From the NCBI GenBank assembly GCA_907163375.1, contig CAJQUW010007937.1, forward strand, positions 62,001 through 126,000: a DNA stretch of 64,000 nucleotides. The letters are read 5' to 3'. Under the pieces are notes generated by a model, which made no database searches, had not been told where the DNA came from, and saw only the letters and a program-made list of their open reading frames with translations. Position numbers and translations under genes: made by a program. Each line of letters opens with the position of its first letter. Position 1 is the first letter of the stretch. Below are positions 1-11,690 of this stretch, one piece after another. Source of the stretch: Prostheceraeus crozeri. Taxonomy: Eukaryota; Platyhelminthes; Polycladida; Euryleptidae.

Positions 1-194
1 GAATGTAGTTTCGATGGTAGCAGACCTGCGCGCCTCGATCGATTGGAAGATAATGAAAAAGAAAATCCAAAAATATCATTTTGTGTTGATATTGTGTGAT
101 GTCAATTGTACAAGTAATATCATACACAAGGTAAGACAGATGATGCATGGAGGAACTAATCAAGGGATACTGACCTATTGAACAATGTTGCCAA

Positions 195-1030
195 CATAGA
201 GTAGGGATATATAGGTAGAGTGTCGACTCAAAAAGTATCTGCATACAGTGAAAATGTTTATATCAAAAGATTTTTTTGCGGAGATTGCGCTCCCACGGTC
301 CAAAAAATTATTTCAGCACTTTTGAAAATAGTCAAAATTTGCCAACTTATATACTACCGAGATGACTCTCCTATATAAGTAGTATGAAACCAGTTGGATA
401 TCAAAAGGAATGAATATTTGCTAATAAGCATCCTAACTAAGCGGAAATCAAGCTGATAATCAAGAAAATTTCATGAATTGTTTTATAATGGAAGTCTTCA
501 TGAAAAAGTCGCGATATTATTCGTGCTTTTTTGGCTGAAATTTCAAGTGTTTAGTTCAATTTTCAGCGTCATGATTTTATGATTCACTGAATTTATGTTT
601 CATTTTGTAGAATCTGAATAGTGATGTAGACCCATTTACATCTTTCAAAGTTAAATGAAGTCATTGTCTTTGATTATGTGATTTTGCTGTGCCTGTGGCA
701 GGTTGCCTGTGATATGATCACGCTTAAGAAAATACTCTTGAGGTGCAGCATGAAAGTAATAGGAACCTATTGAATTGTTAGTTTAGCAAACATTAAATCT
801 CCAAGGCTGTCATGAGAATCTGTGAAATACCATCATTCCTTCTGCATTACAATCATGATCACTCAATTCCGTTGTAATTTCTTCAAAACTTCATGTATGT
901 GCATATCTCACAACAGGTGACAATACCACATGTATCTCCCTTGAGTTCATTTAATAAAATCGAAACTGTATGCACATTGGGTATTTCATAAATGCGAAGC
1001 TACCACTCTACCTGATATACCTACTCTATG
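195..1030 (+). mobile_element. Nonautonomous TIR element, CATAGAGTA family, copy 1
   Basis: The ends form terminal inverted repeats: CATAGAGTAGGGATATATAG on the left, mirrored on the right by an end whose reverse complement begins CATAGAGTAGGTATATCAGG. The body matches 16289-17290 over most of its length and 12820-13637 in reverse. No coding sequence is present. A hAT-like origin is inferred because copy 2 has a perfect 8-bp target duplication. This copy shows no clear duplication (gttgccaa against acatatcc), so it is old or rearranged. The 194 bases to its left hold nothing I recognise. Confidence 0.75.
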
Positions 1031-1223
1031 ACATATCCAATAAATATTCACACCATGCACCGGAAATTGGCTTTTTTCCAAAACCGGTAAAAATCCGGAC
1101 GGATTTTAAGCGTAGGGGTATATGTTAGATCATTATATGAAGGTATTTCGTGTGAAATTCTCTGCTACATTAAGTGTTAAAATTCAATTCTAAATATTTG
1201 TAAATATCAAGTTTGCATTGCAG

Positions 1224-1253
1224 GTTCGCATGTCTGACGTTGTCTTGTACAAG
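1224..1253 (+). CDS. Candidate 30-nt micro-exon of the IR-type receptor gene
   Basis: A 30-nt stretch lies between a consensus acceptor (tttgcattgcag) and a GT donor. It reads VRMSDVVLYK in the frame that joins in phase 0 to the next candidate exon at 2510. Together the two read like the late helix of an iGluR/ANF-receptor amino-terminal domain, where a [Y/S]DAV motif precedes an A-rich helix. The call depends on phase agreement and local similarity only. An exon this short occurs by chance often enough to leave real doubt. Confidence 0.4.
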
Positions 1254-1449
1254 GTGAAATGGCTAGTAACACATCCAACCTTGACAATAGAAAGCTTTGA
1301 CAATTTTGCTGATGACCTGCGGTTGGTATTCATCGTACGTGAAAATGTCACTCAGAGAAATCAAGAGCTTCAAGTGAGTCCGACAATAGCGTGACATTCG
1401 TTTAATATAAGACATAAATGGTACTTTGACTCGTATCATTAATGTCAAA

Positions 1450-2225
1450 ATATATAATAGGTACGAGACTCAAAGCTCACCCAAATGCGCGATTCTCACT
1501 TTAGAAAAACTAATTAATAAAAACGCTTGTGCTCTATGTCTTGTTCATTCTGAACAATACTTTGTCTTGGGATGCTCACTTTGACAACGTCTTCCCTTCC
1601 GCAACGCGAACACTTTACGCTTTGAAGCGATTGAGAAGTGTTCTCACCAAAAGCAATTGTTGCAAGTTTTTGTTATGTAGGTTCAGACAGTGCTCTTGTA
1701 CGCTTCTCCTTTTTTTGCGACCTTTCCTATCATACCAGGAAAAATATCAACTGCATTCATAAGCGAGATCACAGAGTTATCTATGATATTGACTGTAAAT
1801 GTAATATTATTCCTGATTTTGAAGATCAGCGTCTGAAACAATCTTTGTCTTTTTTACTAAAATGTGAATGCGAAAACCATCCTCTGAAATACTGTGCGCC
1901 CCATCGCCTGTTTTACACAGATCGCTTTTGCTTGCATAGAACACGGACAGTTAGAAGAGGAAAATCTTTTTTTCTCGTGGGCCAGTAGACTGTTTAACAG
2001 ATCAATGTTTTAGAAAACCCTTTTAACACTTGTATGTTTCATAGTTGGATGACACTTTGTCATTTGGACTACCAAACTGTGTCGCATTTTGCAGTGTCTT
2101 ATTTTAAATGCTAGTTGATACTACTAATATTTTTGCTTTTTGAATTTGTATCGTATAAATTCGCATTGTAATGATTTCTATTTTGATGAAAACAAATATA
2201 CACTTTCTCTCTCTTTCTCTTTCTA
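1450..2225 (+). mobile_element. CR1/L2-like LINE, decayed 3' fragment
   Basis: Shifted frames carry the end of a non-LTR reverse transcriptase ORF. NTLSWDAHFDNVF resembles the 'TILGV.LS..LSWD.H' region after the RT palm, and later come CIHKRDHRVIYDID and HRTRTVRRGKSFF, as in LINE C-terminal tails. The sequence ends in a CTCTTT-rich simple repeat at about 2205-2225, as expected of a LINE 3' tail. The RT core is missing (5' truncation) and frameshifts break the rest, so it is a dead copy within an intron. Confidence 0.7.
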
Positions 2226-2509
2226 CTCTGATTATTACGGTCTGCAATATGTATAGGCTACATGTACGACTGATATTTTCTCATAAAATGGAAAGGTTTT
2301 AAACATTATACAAAGTAACCAATACTCCTGACTATTTGAATTTTTCGAATTTGCTGCGATACATATCTGTCTTATACAGTTTACTTTTATTTGCATGACA
2401 CTTTCATTAGATTCATTTATTTCAGACATTTAATTTAATTCACTATTTTCATCGCAAATTTATTTTTTAGATAGTACATGGGTTGATAAAGCCCATTTTT
2501 CCCTTCCAG

Positions 2510-2557
2510 ATATCTATCGCGGCGAAGATAGTTGCCTACTTGTCAAAGAACATTACG
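2510..2557 (+). CDS. Candidate 48-nt exon of the IR-type receptor gene
   Basis: A pyrimidine tract and AG acceptor (cccttccag) precede 48 nt reading ISIAAKIVAYLSKNIT, followed by a strong gtaagc donor. The exon is 16 codons in phase 0/0, matching the phase-0 start of the firmly supported exon at 12452. The amphipathic A-rich helix fits the last helices of an iGluR amino-terminal domain, just before the NYS.C.F segment in the next exon. It is short and the similarity is modest, so confirmation needs transcript data. Confidence 0.5.
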
Positions 2558-3890
2558 GTAAGCGCTTTCCTTGACCACTTCAGCATTTATCAGAGGAATG
2601 GATGTAACGAACGCTTTATTTGATGGCAATTTTGAAGATGTCAGTCACTTTCTATATTTCGTATGACAATTTTCAAATACTGAGTTTTGTGAATTCGGAT
2701 TTTCAATCTTTCATGCAATGCTTCCATTTAATCATTTTACTAAGGAAAATAATTTTATTAAAAAGATTTACTCAAATTATACTGCTATTCCAATATGACG
2801 CTCGTCTTTTTTTACTTCGATTGTTTCCTTTTAGCTTTCTCATCACACTATTTCATGCTTTTTCGTAAAAATTGTGATTAATTACAATATTCCGGTGTAG
2901 TTACAATAATGACTATATGCTTGTATTTTCATCAAATTGGAAGCTGAATGTTGGGCCGGGAAAAACACAATCGAAATACAAACCAATCTGCAGTTGAAAG
3001 CCTTAAACCAAAAAGTGTGGCATTACAAGATGAATTCGCTCAGCCCGCACGAACTGCATTCTTAGTGAGTTTGAGGAATACTGCAATTTGGTCAATGTCC
3101 TCAACGTAGACTGGGCGATGTCGACTATTCAATTGATAGCGGTCAGTTTCGGTTGTGGAAATAGCCGGTCAGCGATTCGGTTTCAATCGGTAAATTGCTC
3201 GGACAAAAACCACAAATCAGAGTTGTCATCAATATTGTGACTTTGACGTGTATAGCTAGATGCAACTTCATCAATCGGATGGTAAATTTTGTTTCCTTCA
3301 TAATAGACAGTTTTATTATTGTCCGTCATTCTACGCATACATTCTCTTCGTGTTGGTCAATAGGACATGTTTTGATCTATCGGTGACGTTTTCTCAATTC
3401 AGTTTTGGATAAGTAATTATATCGTTATGAGTTTATATCCATGCGAAAAAAACCATTGGATCAAAAATCAATGTATTCGAGTGAGAAATATCAATTCTAA
3501 GATTGGAGTCTTAATTAGGTGTCTCTCCATTCTGTATTCAAAGGATTTTATTTATTTTTTATTGTTACCTTGGTTGGTAGTTCCGCCATTATTATCTTAT
3601 TGTCTTGATGGTCTACAGAAGTCTCCACTTTATCCAGTAAATAGCCTACGTCTTATTTTGTCTGCACAGCCAAACTCTCATTTTGCATCATCAGTTCGTC
3701 CGTTGTGACTTACAGCAACAATGGCCTCGACAGCACATTTGATGACTAAAAGTTATTTTGATCTTATTTAATGGATTAGAAGCAACCATGGAAAATATAC
3801 GTATATTATCATGGCCCAAAAATTACCTTAGATCTATGTTGTGGCCCGTTCCATGCAAAGGTTGCCCGACCATGGTCTAGACACGCAGTA
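2558..3890 (+). other. Intron sequence, no recognisable feature
   Basis: This is the start of the intron between 2557 and 12452. It is AT-rich, with no ORF resembling a known family, no clear terminal repeats and no tandem array. Confidence 0.5.
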
Positions 3891-4107
3891 CAATAGAAAT
3901 TGACGGCACAGTAACGGCACAAAACTCGTACGCATTTCCACCTAGATACACTTGTCAACGACTGTATCATTGGGTTAGAGTCAGTCACATGTGTAATTCT
4001 AAGCTTTTCAATGGTGGTTCATGCCCCAACTTAGTTCCCCCGGCGGTGCCGCGACCTTCAGTCAATTTCTATTCTAATCAACTTCAGATAAGCAATCTAT
4101 TTCTATT
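3891..4107 (+). mobile_element. hAT-type MITE, CATAGAAAT family, diverged copy
   Basis: It starts CAATAGAAATTGAC and ends CTATTTCTATT. The body (CACTTGTCAACG, TGTATCATTGGG, CCCCAACTTAGTTCCC) matches the intact copies at 25874-26129 (reverse) and 30146-30403. At 217 bp it is shorter than the 256-258 bp intact copies, so it has lost internal sequence, and no clean target duplication is visible. Confidence 0.8.
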
Positions 4108-4810
4108 CTGAGTGCAGAAGATTGAGAGCTCGATCACGTGCTGCCTAGTACAAAAAGACGATTTTAAGGAGGATTCGCTAAGTCAAGGCACCGAAGACCT
4201 GCAAGTTTCAGAAATCCAGCTTCTCCCTTTGATTCATAGAATCGTTGTAATAATTTCTCGTCATTCATATGTGATGTATTTCCATTAATGCATAACGATA
4301 GACTTCTTGACTTTATCAATGGCGTAACAATCAAAATATTGAATTGCAGCAAACCCAATTGAACTGCATGCAATGTCACAGGACGTATAACTGTTTTGCG
4401 AGTTTTGAAAACAAATATTTATTGCGTCGCGTTATCGGCTTCGCTTTAGAAAACTAGGAGTGACTTTCAATTAGCTTATACAATTAATTAGAAAAGCATT
4501 TGTCACCCCAGCAATCAAATATTTTCTACTATGAGGCACTGGATGATGTAGCAAGTTGATACTAAGTGCAGGAAATTGTCTGACGCAATTAAAGGAAGAA
4601 TAGTGAATAATATTTACTGGCCATTGGCCATGGAACAAATTTAGATCTAGACACTATGAAATATGTGAAAGACTTTGGAAACTGGTTGACGGAGACAGCC
4701 AGTTTTTCAAATTGTAAACTTCTTTCATGAACTGTTTCGTTAAATTTTGAAACATGAGAAATGCTTGCAGTAATCAACGGAATCAAGTACTAGGCCTACA
4801 CAGCACACAC

Positions 4811-5056
4811 ATAATTAGATTGTTTAACTCTTTCAGTGAAATTTCAGACTAATTTGAAGCGATGACACATGCCGCAGCATAGCAGGTGGGCAAAAAAAGA
4901 ATACCTATTACCTTACAGAGATGGGAAAAAATTCGTGCGTTGCTCGCGGATTTCTGTAAATTCCATCAAAGTTGACATGATCACTTCAGATTCGAGGAAT
5001 TTATTTATTGCGCACAAGAATGTTGGTCCTTCCGATCATTGTTAAAGAGGATGTCA
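4811..5056 (-). mobile_element. CCACAGAATTAGA-family TIR element, partial reverse copy
   Basis: In reverse orientation this matches the right half of the elements at 17472-17987 and 22190-22714, including the ATTAGATTGTTTAAC end and the motif around TTGCGCACAAGAATG. It stops where the 10-bp minisatellite at 5073 begins. No coding sequence is present. The stretch 4108-4810 to its left holds nothing I recognise. Confidence 0.7.
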
Positions 5057-5072
5057 GGCGCACGGAGACGTA

Positions 5073-5165
5073 GGCCACTGGCTGCCACTGGCTGCAACTG
5101 GCTGCAACTGGCTGTAACTGGCTGCAACTGGCTGCAACTGGCTACAACTGGCTGCAACTGGCTGA
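5073..5165 (+). repeat. Minisatellite, about 9 copies of a 10-bp unit
   Basis: A perfect to near-perfect tandem array of CTGGCTGCAA with single-base variants (CTGGCTGCCA, CTGGCTGTAA, CTGGCTACAA). It lies between the end of the partial TIR element and the start of the dispersed repeat at 5220. Confidence 0.95.
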
Positions 5166-5219
5166 TGTCCGAAAGACGGATGACAGCTCATTTTTTGGGA
5201 GTGTGTGCCATTTCCCACA

Positions 5220-5680
5220 GAATGCGATATGCGACTCATCCCTTCTACAGAGCTGATCATAATAAACGGACCACCTAAATTTCGCCGAAATTCAATCAAT
5301 TTTTTTATCTCTGCCAATCGTGTCGCACACGAACGTGACAAATATCATTCGAGAGCTTGCATTCTCAGCTTTAAAATGACTTATGATGGACTTGCATCCG
5401 TTATTTTTTTTTTGCTGAGCAGTGCTCAAAATGTGAAAATCACTCAATTTACAAATTGCAAGTTTTCAATAAGAAAATATGTGAGCATGATAATCATTTA
5501 GGTGCAGGGAGAACGAGCATTTCCTGAGCTCTCTTTTGATATACTCTCATCAAAATCAGTGAACTAGGAAAAAAATTAGTGATATCGTGAAATCATCACA
5601 AAATCAGAAGTCATTTGATTTAAAATGTTGTATTTTCGCCTTTTCAACAAAAATGTTCATGTTTGGTATCTTCGGAATCC
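5220..5680 (-). repeat. Dispersed repeat R, copy a (inverted)
   Basis: Nearly the whole stretch is the reverse complement of 8096-8515 and, over the promoter-distal part, of 9480-9795. Shared landmarks are the run containing GATCATAATAAACGGACCAC, TGCTGAGCAGTGCTCAAAAT, AAATTGCAAGTTTTCAATAA and TGTTCATGTTTGGTATCTTC. With 8096-8515 it makes a large inverted pair around the piggyBac. No protein similarity is recognised. Confidence 0.85.
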
Positions 5681-5715
5681 TTGTAATATGAGGAATGCGA
5701 ATATGTAAGCATTAT

Positions 5716-5876
5716 TCAAATACGTTCGATAGCTCTTTTTCAAACTTGTTCAACATTTTTTTCATAACCACTAATAAACGCAAACAAAATGGAAGTGAAC
5801 GAAGGTTCAAAACAAAGGTAACGAGGGAAAATGTTGAGCAAGTTTGAGAAAGAACTATGGAACGTATTTGAATAAT
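5716..5876 (+). repeat. Foldback repeat F, copy a
   Basis: The two halves are inverted copies: ATTCAAATACGTTCGATAG on the left mirrors CTATGGAACGTATTTGAAT on the right. Inside these, TTTTTCAAACTTGTTCAACA mirrors TGTTGAGCAAGTTTGAGAAA. The same fold recurs at 9222-9470 and 9805-10027. It is non-coding. Confidence 0.8.
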
Positions 5877-5916
5877 ACTTACATATTTGTACTCCTTGCA
5901 TCGCAAGGATTCTTAA

Positions 5917-8091
5917 CCCTCTGATGCATAAGCAGGGTCCATCTGACCCTGTACGTTACTTTCCGTGCTATCATTCTGCGACATGTCAGAACTATACTCT
6001 AATACTCAAGATACTCTAACATCATTAATTGTAGATTAACTATGAGTTACTATTCTAATTATATACACATCCATATGCCTGTGAAGTAGCGAAGTTTATT
6101 AAAAAATCAGCAGGGTCAGTTCTCTTAAGGAACATGACATTACGCAAGCGGTATGTGAGACATCGAAAATCCAGTGAAACTTTGGCTAATACATCTGTAA
6201 CTGACACTGGTGATGGTTATGAGTATTCTTCATCTTCTGATAATGACACCTCTGATGAAGGTTCAGATGACGATTCAATGAGCACTGATTCGGAAAATCA
6301 AGATGTAGGCCTACCTGTAGATACTGATGGTGATGTAGAAAGTGATTCTAGTTCTGATGAAAGTGACCATTCATCTGATCTTTATACATCTCGTGATCAA
6401 AGACAATGGAGTTCACGTCCTACTATTCAACATCGTCAGACGCCACGTCGAAATGTTCTCAGAGAATGTGAAGGACCAGCAAGTGATGCTCGTGACATTG
6501 TAAATGCCCGTGATGCATTTCATTGTTTTGTATCGCGAGATATGATAAAAAAAATAGTAACTTACACAAACCGTCATGCCAATCAAAAATCAGCAAATTG
6601 GTCAGATCTATCTGAAGAAGAGGTTACCGCATTTATTGGCATTCTTTTTCGATTTGGCATATACCGTGGTCAACATCAGTCTTTGCGCGAGCTCATGAAA
6701 GTTGGCTCCCCTGAATTTAGAGCTGCCTTTGGAATTAATCGTCTGGAGGATATAATTCGGTATTTGAGATTTGATGAGAGATCGTCGAGAGATAATTCAC
6801 GTGATAAGTTCGCGGCTTTTCGCTTACTTTGGGACGATTTCATTGATAATTGCAAAAAATGTATCGTCCAGGAGCCTTTATGCGTATCGACGAACAATTG
6901 CTTCCTTTTCGAGGCCGAGTGAGCTTCAAACAATATATTCCGTCGAAACCCGATAAGTACGGGATGAAATTGTTTCTTCTTGTATGTCAAAATACCCATT
7001 ATATTTTTAACGGTATTCCATACTGTGGTCGAAATGAAGCGAATACTATCCACTTTGGACTCGCAAAGGACATTGTGAAAGAACTTTGTGTTCCTATTTA
7101 CGCTTCAGGCAGAAACATAACATGCGACAATTATTTTACCTCCGCTGATTTGGCACAAGAATTGAGCTCTAAAAATATCACACTTCTAGGTACAATCAAA
7201 CAAAATCGCCGAGAAATTCCGCATGCATTATTACAAGATAATCAGTAAATCGGTTCATCAACCTTTGCCTTCGATGGAAATTTGACCGTTGTCAATTTTC
7301 GACCGAAAAAGAAGAAAAATGTGATTCTTTTATCAACCATGCACGATGATAAAGAAATCGATCCTGTTAGTGGAAAACCGATGATGATTATGGATTATAA
7401 TGCCACAAAAAGATCAGTGGATGCTGTAGACCAGATGTGCCACACGTACAGTGTTAAGAGAAAGACGCGGCGTTGGCTGATGGCTCAATTTTATAATATT
7501 TTGAACTTGGCAGGTATAAACAGCCTTGTTATATTTCGATCTAAATATCCTGATTTTGAAGCCGGAAAGTCGCATCGTAGAAGACTGTACTTGAAAGATT
7601 TGGGGGAAATGCTGCTCGAAACTTGACTGTTGACACGTGCCAATAAAACGGGTCTCCATTCTGAACAGCTACTGGCATTACGTAATTTGGGATACAAGAA
7701 AGTCAGAGAGGTGGCAACGCGTGATCAAGTTCTACAGCAATCGAAGAGGAAACGCTGCCATCTTTGCATGTATAAAGATGACAGAAAATCATCAGAGACT
7801 TGTCACTTTTGCGAAAAACCTGTATGTCGATCCCACCAACGGCCTCTTTGTTGTGTGAATTGTGCTTGCTACATGTAATTTGTGATCTTAATAACTGTAT
7901 TGGAGCTGTAAACATTCATTATAGTCTTATTTGTTGAGGTAACCAACATTTCATATGTCTGTTTGTAATCTAAAAAGAGTTAGACATACTGCCATACATT
8001 AACAGCGAAGTTTTCATCACTAAATCTTGCACAGGGTCTAATGGACCTTGGTTATGGAAGAACGTTACAAAATCGCTTATGCATCAGAGGG
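5917..8091 (+). mobile_element. piggyBac DNA transposon, complete with TIRs and TTAA duplication
   Basis: Perfect 17-bp terminal inverted repeats (CCCTCTGATGCATAAGC and its complement) are flanked on both sides by TTAA, the piggyBac target duplication (5913-5916 and 8092-8095). Subterminal copies of CAGGGTC lie inside each end. The element is 2175 bp. It sits exactly where the related repeat at about 9494 reads ...GGATTCTGAAGATACC, an empty-site relative that confirms the insertion point. The transposase inside is broken. Confidence 0.97.
6134..7878 (+). pseudogene. piggyBac transposase, broken
   Basis: The product is a piggyBac-type DDD transposase. The N-terminus is serine/aspartate-rich (about residues 25-80), followed by the DDE_Tnp_1_7-type core. 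Visible catalytic contexts are MRIDEQLLPFRGR (first Asp), ITCDNYFTS (second Asp) and SVDAVDQMC with KTRRW (third Asp region). A C-terminal cysteine-rich zinc domain runs CHLCMYKDD...CHFCEKPVC...CC..C. There is one frameshift near 6890, where the frame passes from the ORF ending at 6922 to the one containing 6850-7248. In-frame stops follow at 7246-7248 and 7624-7626. All catalytic segments survive, so the copy is recent but inactive as written. Confidence 0.95.
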
Positions 8092-8095
8092 TTAA

Positions 8096-8515
8096 GATAC
8101 CAAACATGAACATTTTTGATGAAAAAGTGAAAATACAACATTTTCAGTCAAATAACTTCTGATTTTGTGATGACTTCACGATGTCACTGATTTCTTCCTA
8201 GTTCACTGATTTCGATGACCAGTACATCAAAAGAGAGCTCAGGAAATGCTCGTTCTCTCCGTGCCTGACTCACTATCATACTCACATGCTTTCTTATTGA
8301 AAACTTGCAATTTGTAAATTGAGTGATTTTCATATTTTGAGCACTGCTCAGCAAATACAATAACGGATGCAAGTCCATCATCGCTCATTTCAAAACTGAG
8401 AATGCAAGTTCTCGAATGATATATGACACGTTGTTGTGCGACACGATGGGAAGACATGAAAATTGATTGAATTTCAACAAAAATAGGTGGTCCGTTTATT
8501 ATGATCAGCTCTGCA
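8096..8515 (+). repeat. Dispersed repeat R, copy b
   Basis: This is the inverted partner of 5220-5680 and a direct relative of 9480-9795. It begins right after the piggyBac TTAA with GATACCAAACATGAAC and runs to the GGTGGTCCGTTTATTATGAT segment. No coding potential is recognised. The stretch 8516-9221 beyond it shows no recognisable feature. Confidence 0.85.
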
Positions 8516-9221
8516 TGAATCAAATTGAAACCTGTTAACCTTCGCATCTTTGTGGTCCAAGCCATGGAACGGCAAGATGAGAAAACTAGAGCAGAATTGA
8601 GACATTAACTCTGCTAGAATGCTGAGAGTTTTCAAATGACAGACTTTGTTGGTTTTCATGTCTATCTTCGGGTCACTGCTGCCGTAGATGCAAAACCAGA
8701 AAATGTTTCTTATTCTGATGCGTGTATTCTACTTAAGTTGAGATGATCTCATGAATTTCACACTAGGCTTGTCAAGTCACACACTGATACATCAAGACAA
8801 TCAGAATTATGATTGAGTTTTAGAAGTGTCAAGAGAATTTGGTGCCGACGTTTTTGTTTTCATTTTAGGAAGTCATTATTTACGCATTCATAATAGATGT
8901 AAATATAGGATAAAGGAAAAGTCTATCTTGTGTAAGGGGGCTTCCTGGTGAGATAGAAAAATTCTATTCCACATCAATACATTCTGATAAATGAAAAATA
9001 CCCAATAGGGCATTTTTTCAAGACTACTAGTGCATAGAGAATGCGGTAGACAATGTTATCAATGAAGTCCTCATCTAACTGCGTCCATCCAAGTCGCATC
9101 TCTATCAAAAGTAATAAATAGATTACTGCGAGGAAGGGTTTTCTTACAGCATTTTTTATTCAGATCACAAGCATCGACTTTCAAACGAGAGGTGATAACA
9201 CCACGAACAATAAGTTATGAA

Positions 9222-9470
9222 ATATATTTGTCTGAATAATTCTCGGTACGATGCGCTCTTTCTCAAACTTGTTCAACATTTTCCTCGTTACTGCTGACAA
9301 ACCATCAAGGTAAACAATCTACAGTCGTGGTCAGAGAACAAAGACATGCCTTCGCTAATTGTTTTGTTTTGAATCTTCGTTCACTTACATGTTGTTTGTG
9401 AATATTAGTGGTTATGAGAAAAAATGTTGAACAAGTTTGAAAAGAACTATTGAACTTATCTGAATAATTC
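9222..9470 (+). repeat. Foldback repeat F, copy b
   Basis: It begins TCTTTCTCAAACTTGTTCAA and ends with the inverted counterpart (TTGAACAAGTTTGAAAAGAA), with CTGAATAATTC at both outer edges. The loop contains a block (AGAACAAAGACATGCCTTCG, AATTGTTTTGTTTTGAA) that appears reversed in copy c, so the central segment has flipped relative to the arms. Confidence 0.8.
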
Positions 9471-9479
9471 TTACATATT

Positions 9480-9795
9480 CGTATTCCTCATATTACAAGG
9501 ATTCTGAAGATACCAAACATGAACATGTTTGATGAAAAGGCGAAAATACAACATTTTAAATCAAATGACTTCTGATTTTGTGATGACTTCACGATGTCAC
9601 TAATTTTTTCCTAGTTCACCGATTTTGATGAGAGTATATCAAAAGAGAGCTCAGGAAATGTTCATTCTCTCCGTGCCTGACTCACTATCATACTCACATG
9701 CTTTCTTATTGAAAACTTGCAATTTGTAAATTGAGTGATTTTATCATTTTGAGCTCTGCTAAGTAAATACTACAGTATGATAATCATTTAGGTGC
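9480..9795 (+). repeat. Dispersed repeat R, copy c
   Basis: Same orientation as copy b. It reads GGATTCTGAAGATACC at the position where copy a/b is interrupted by the piggyBac TTAA, giving a natural uninterrupted reference. It continues through TCAAAAGAGAGCTCAGGAAA to ATTGAGTGATTTTATC. Confidence 0.85.
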
Positions 9796-9804
9796 GCGGA
9801 GAGA

Positions 9805-10027
9805 GTTCTTTTTCAAACTTTTACAACTTTTCTGTTATTACTGCTAAAGTACACGAACACCATGCAAGGTGAACGACGGTTCAAAACAAAACAATTAGCA
9901 AAGGCATGTCTTTGTTCTCCCGAAGCGACTGCAGATTGTTTGCTTTGCATGTATGTGTACTTTAGCGGTAATAAGAACAATATGTTGAATAAGTTTGAAA
10001 GAGAACTATTGAACATTGTTTGAATAA
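9805..10027 (+). repeat. Foldback repeat F, copy c
   Basis: GTTCTTTTTCAAACTT on the left mirrors AAGTTTGAAAGAGAAC on the right. The internal arms also pair (AGTACACGAACACCATGCAA against TTGCATGTATGTGTACTTTA). It shares arms with copies a and b. Confidence 0.8.
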
Positions 10028-10067
10028 AACTGGGAGAGAGAATATAGCGATAAACGATGCATTAATG

Positions 10068-11690
10068 CAGCGTTTCCCAATTGCAGGGTCGCGACCCAAA
10101 AGTCGGTTCCCACTTCCCAGAGATTTTAGAACAGGTCGTTGATGGATTAGAGATCAGAGTCTCAAATTTTGATTATTATCGAATAATTACGAAAAAACGT
10201 CTGTTTGACACATGATTCCTCATTTCCTTACAATAACGCTGTAAAACTTGTTTATTTGCTTGAACCTATGATCGGCAATGAATACATTTTATATTTGAAA
10301 TGATATAAAATGATATATGCACATTTGATTTTTTTTCTAATGAATATATACCATTTTTTAGTGAAATATATGAAGGTCTACACCGTAGATAGAACTAATC
10401 ATCCGAATTTTTCGATTTATACTGCTACCATGCTACTTTTACTGCTCTTAGCAATGAAGTTGAAATTAGATTGCATGCAGCATCAATATATAGTCCAAAC
10501 AATGGGAGACCGAAGCAAGCAGTTTAGTCATGCAAAGCTCATTGTATATTTAAACTTAGGTAGGGCCTATGGCCTATAATTAGACATAAGTTTTGATTTA
10601 AGCTTCATACACTCGAATTACAGCAGTTGGTTAGGACATGGACATCATTCTAGCTGTCTATGGTTAGGCCAACACTATCCAAAGTACGAAAAGAAGCTAA
10701 AATATTTAGATTACAGTCAAGACTTCAGAAACATCAAGACAGTTATTAATGAGTTCAATATTCAATCGTAGTCCTACTGGAAGTTTGAAGTAACCAACAG
10801 TACATGTCGAGCTAATCCTATAAAACGGCGGCCTTTATTGTCTGTATTGTTTGACAATCTGTGTAATACAGACAATAGTCTTTCGCTTTTCGCTACATGA
10901 ATCAACCAGTGGGGAAGGACATGAGCAGAACAAACGAAAGAGACTAAATTTACTTCAATACTAAATGCGAAGAATCTATGATTAGAAAATAAAATGGAAC
11001 AGAAATTTTTGATGATATCATTTTATATCATTTTTCAAAAATAAAATGATAGAAAATGACACCATTTTTCCTCAGAATAAAATGATATCAATTTATCATT
11101 GCCGATCTTTGGTTTGAACCGTGCATTATTGTACACAGGGTTGGAAGCCGTAACCGTTCGAATGGCTTCGTTCGGGTATGGAACAGCGGTCGGTTCCAGC
11201 CTTGATAGTACAATCAATATGCAAAAATGGTATTTGTTAATTTTGCGGTATTTCGTTCTGTACCAATACTCGCCTAAGGAAGCAACCGGTACTTCATCCG
11301 ACCAGGAATAAGTAACTCCAGTCTGTGGAGTGCAAAAGCGAGCACTGTGCCACATTCCAATGTATCGATCGCCTAGCGTTCCTCAATGTTCAATTATTTT
11401 CTTACAAAAAGCTGTTTTTTCAATCTGATGTCAATCGATCGACAAATTTTTCTGACCATGATGTCATTTTATTTATGACAAACATTGAGCTGGTGAATTG
11501 ACACACTCACTATATTGCTAATCCAGCGGACATGCGATTTATATTCACACACATACTTTATAAGAGGCCAAATAAAGGTAGCACATAGCTGCACATTAAT
11601 GCATAGTAAGTTAAAATGGGTCGCGATACGTTATCCATGCCAAGTCTTAGGTCAAGTCTTAGGTCACAAAAATGAATTTGAGAATCGCTG
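10068..11690 (+). mobile_element. Possible hAT-type nonautonomous element
   Basis: The left end CAGCGTTTCCCAATTGC mirrors the right end, whose reverse complement begins CAGCGATTCTCAAATTC. GGGTCGCGACCC is subterminal on the left and GGGTCGCGATAC subterminal on the right. CAGNG termini with such GGTCGCGACC motifs are typical of hAT/Charlie-type elements. No transposase and no clear 8-bp duplication are seen. The interior has several AAAATGATAT words near 10300 and 10980-11100. I see no gene in 11691-12451. Confidence 0.5.

Noticed and set aside
11035-11355. 106-codon open frame on the - strand within the possible hAT-type element
   Set aside because: No family resemblance, low-complexity start, and no supporting splice or promoter signal.
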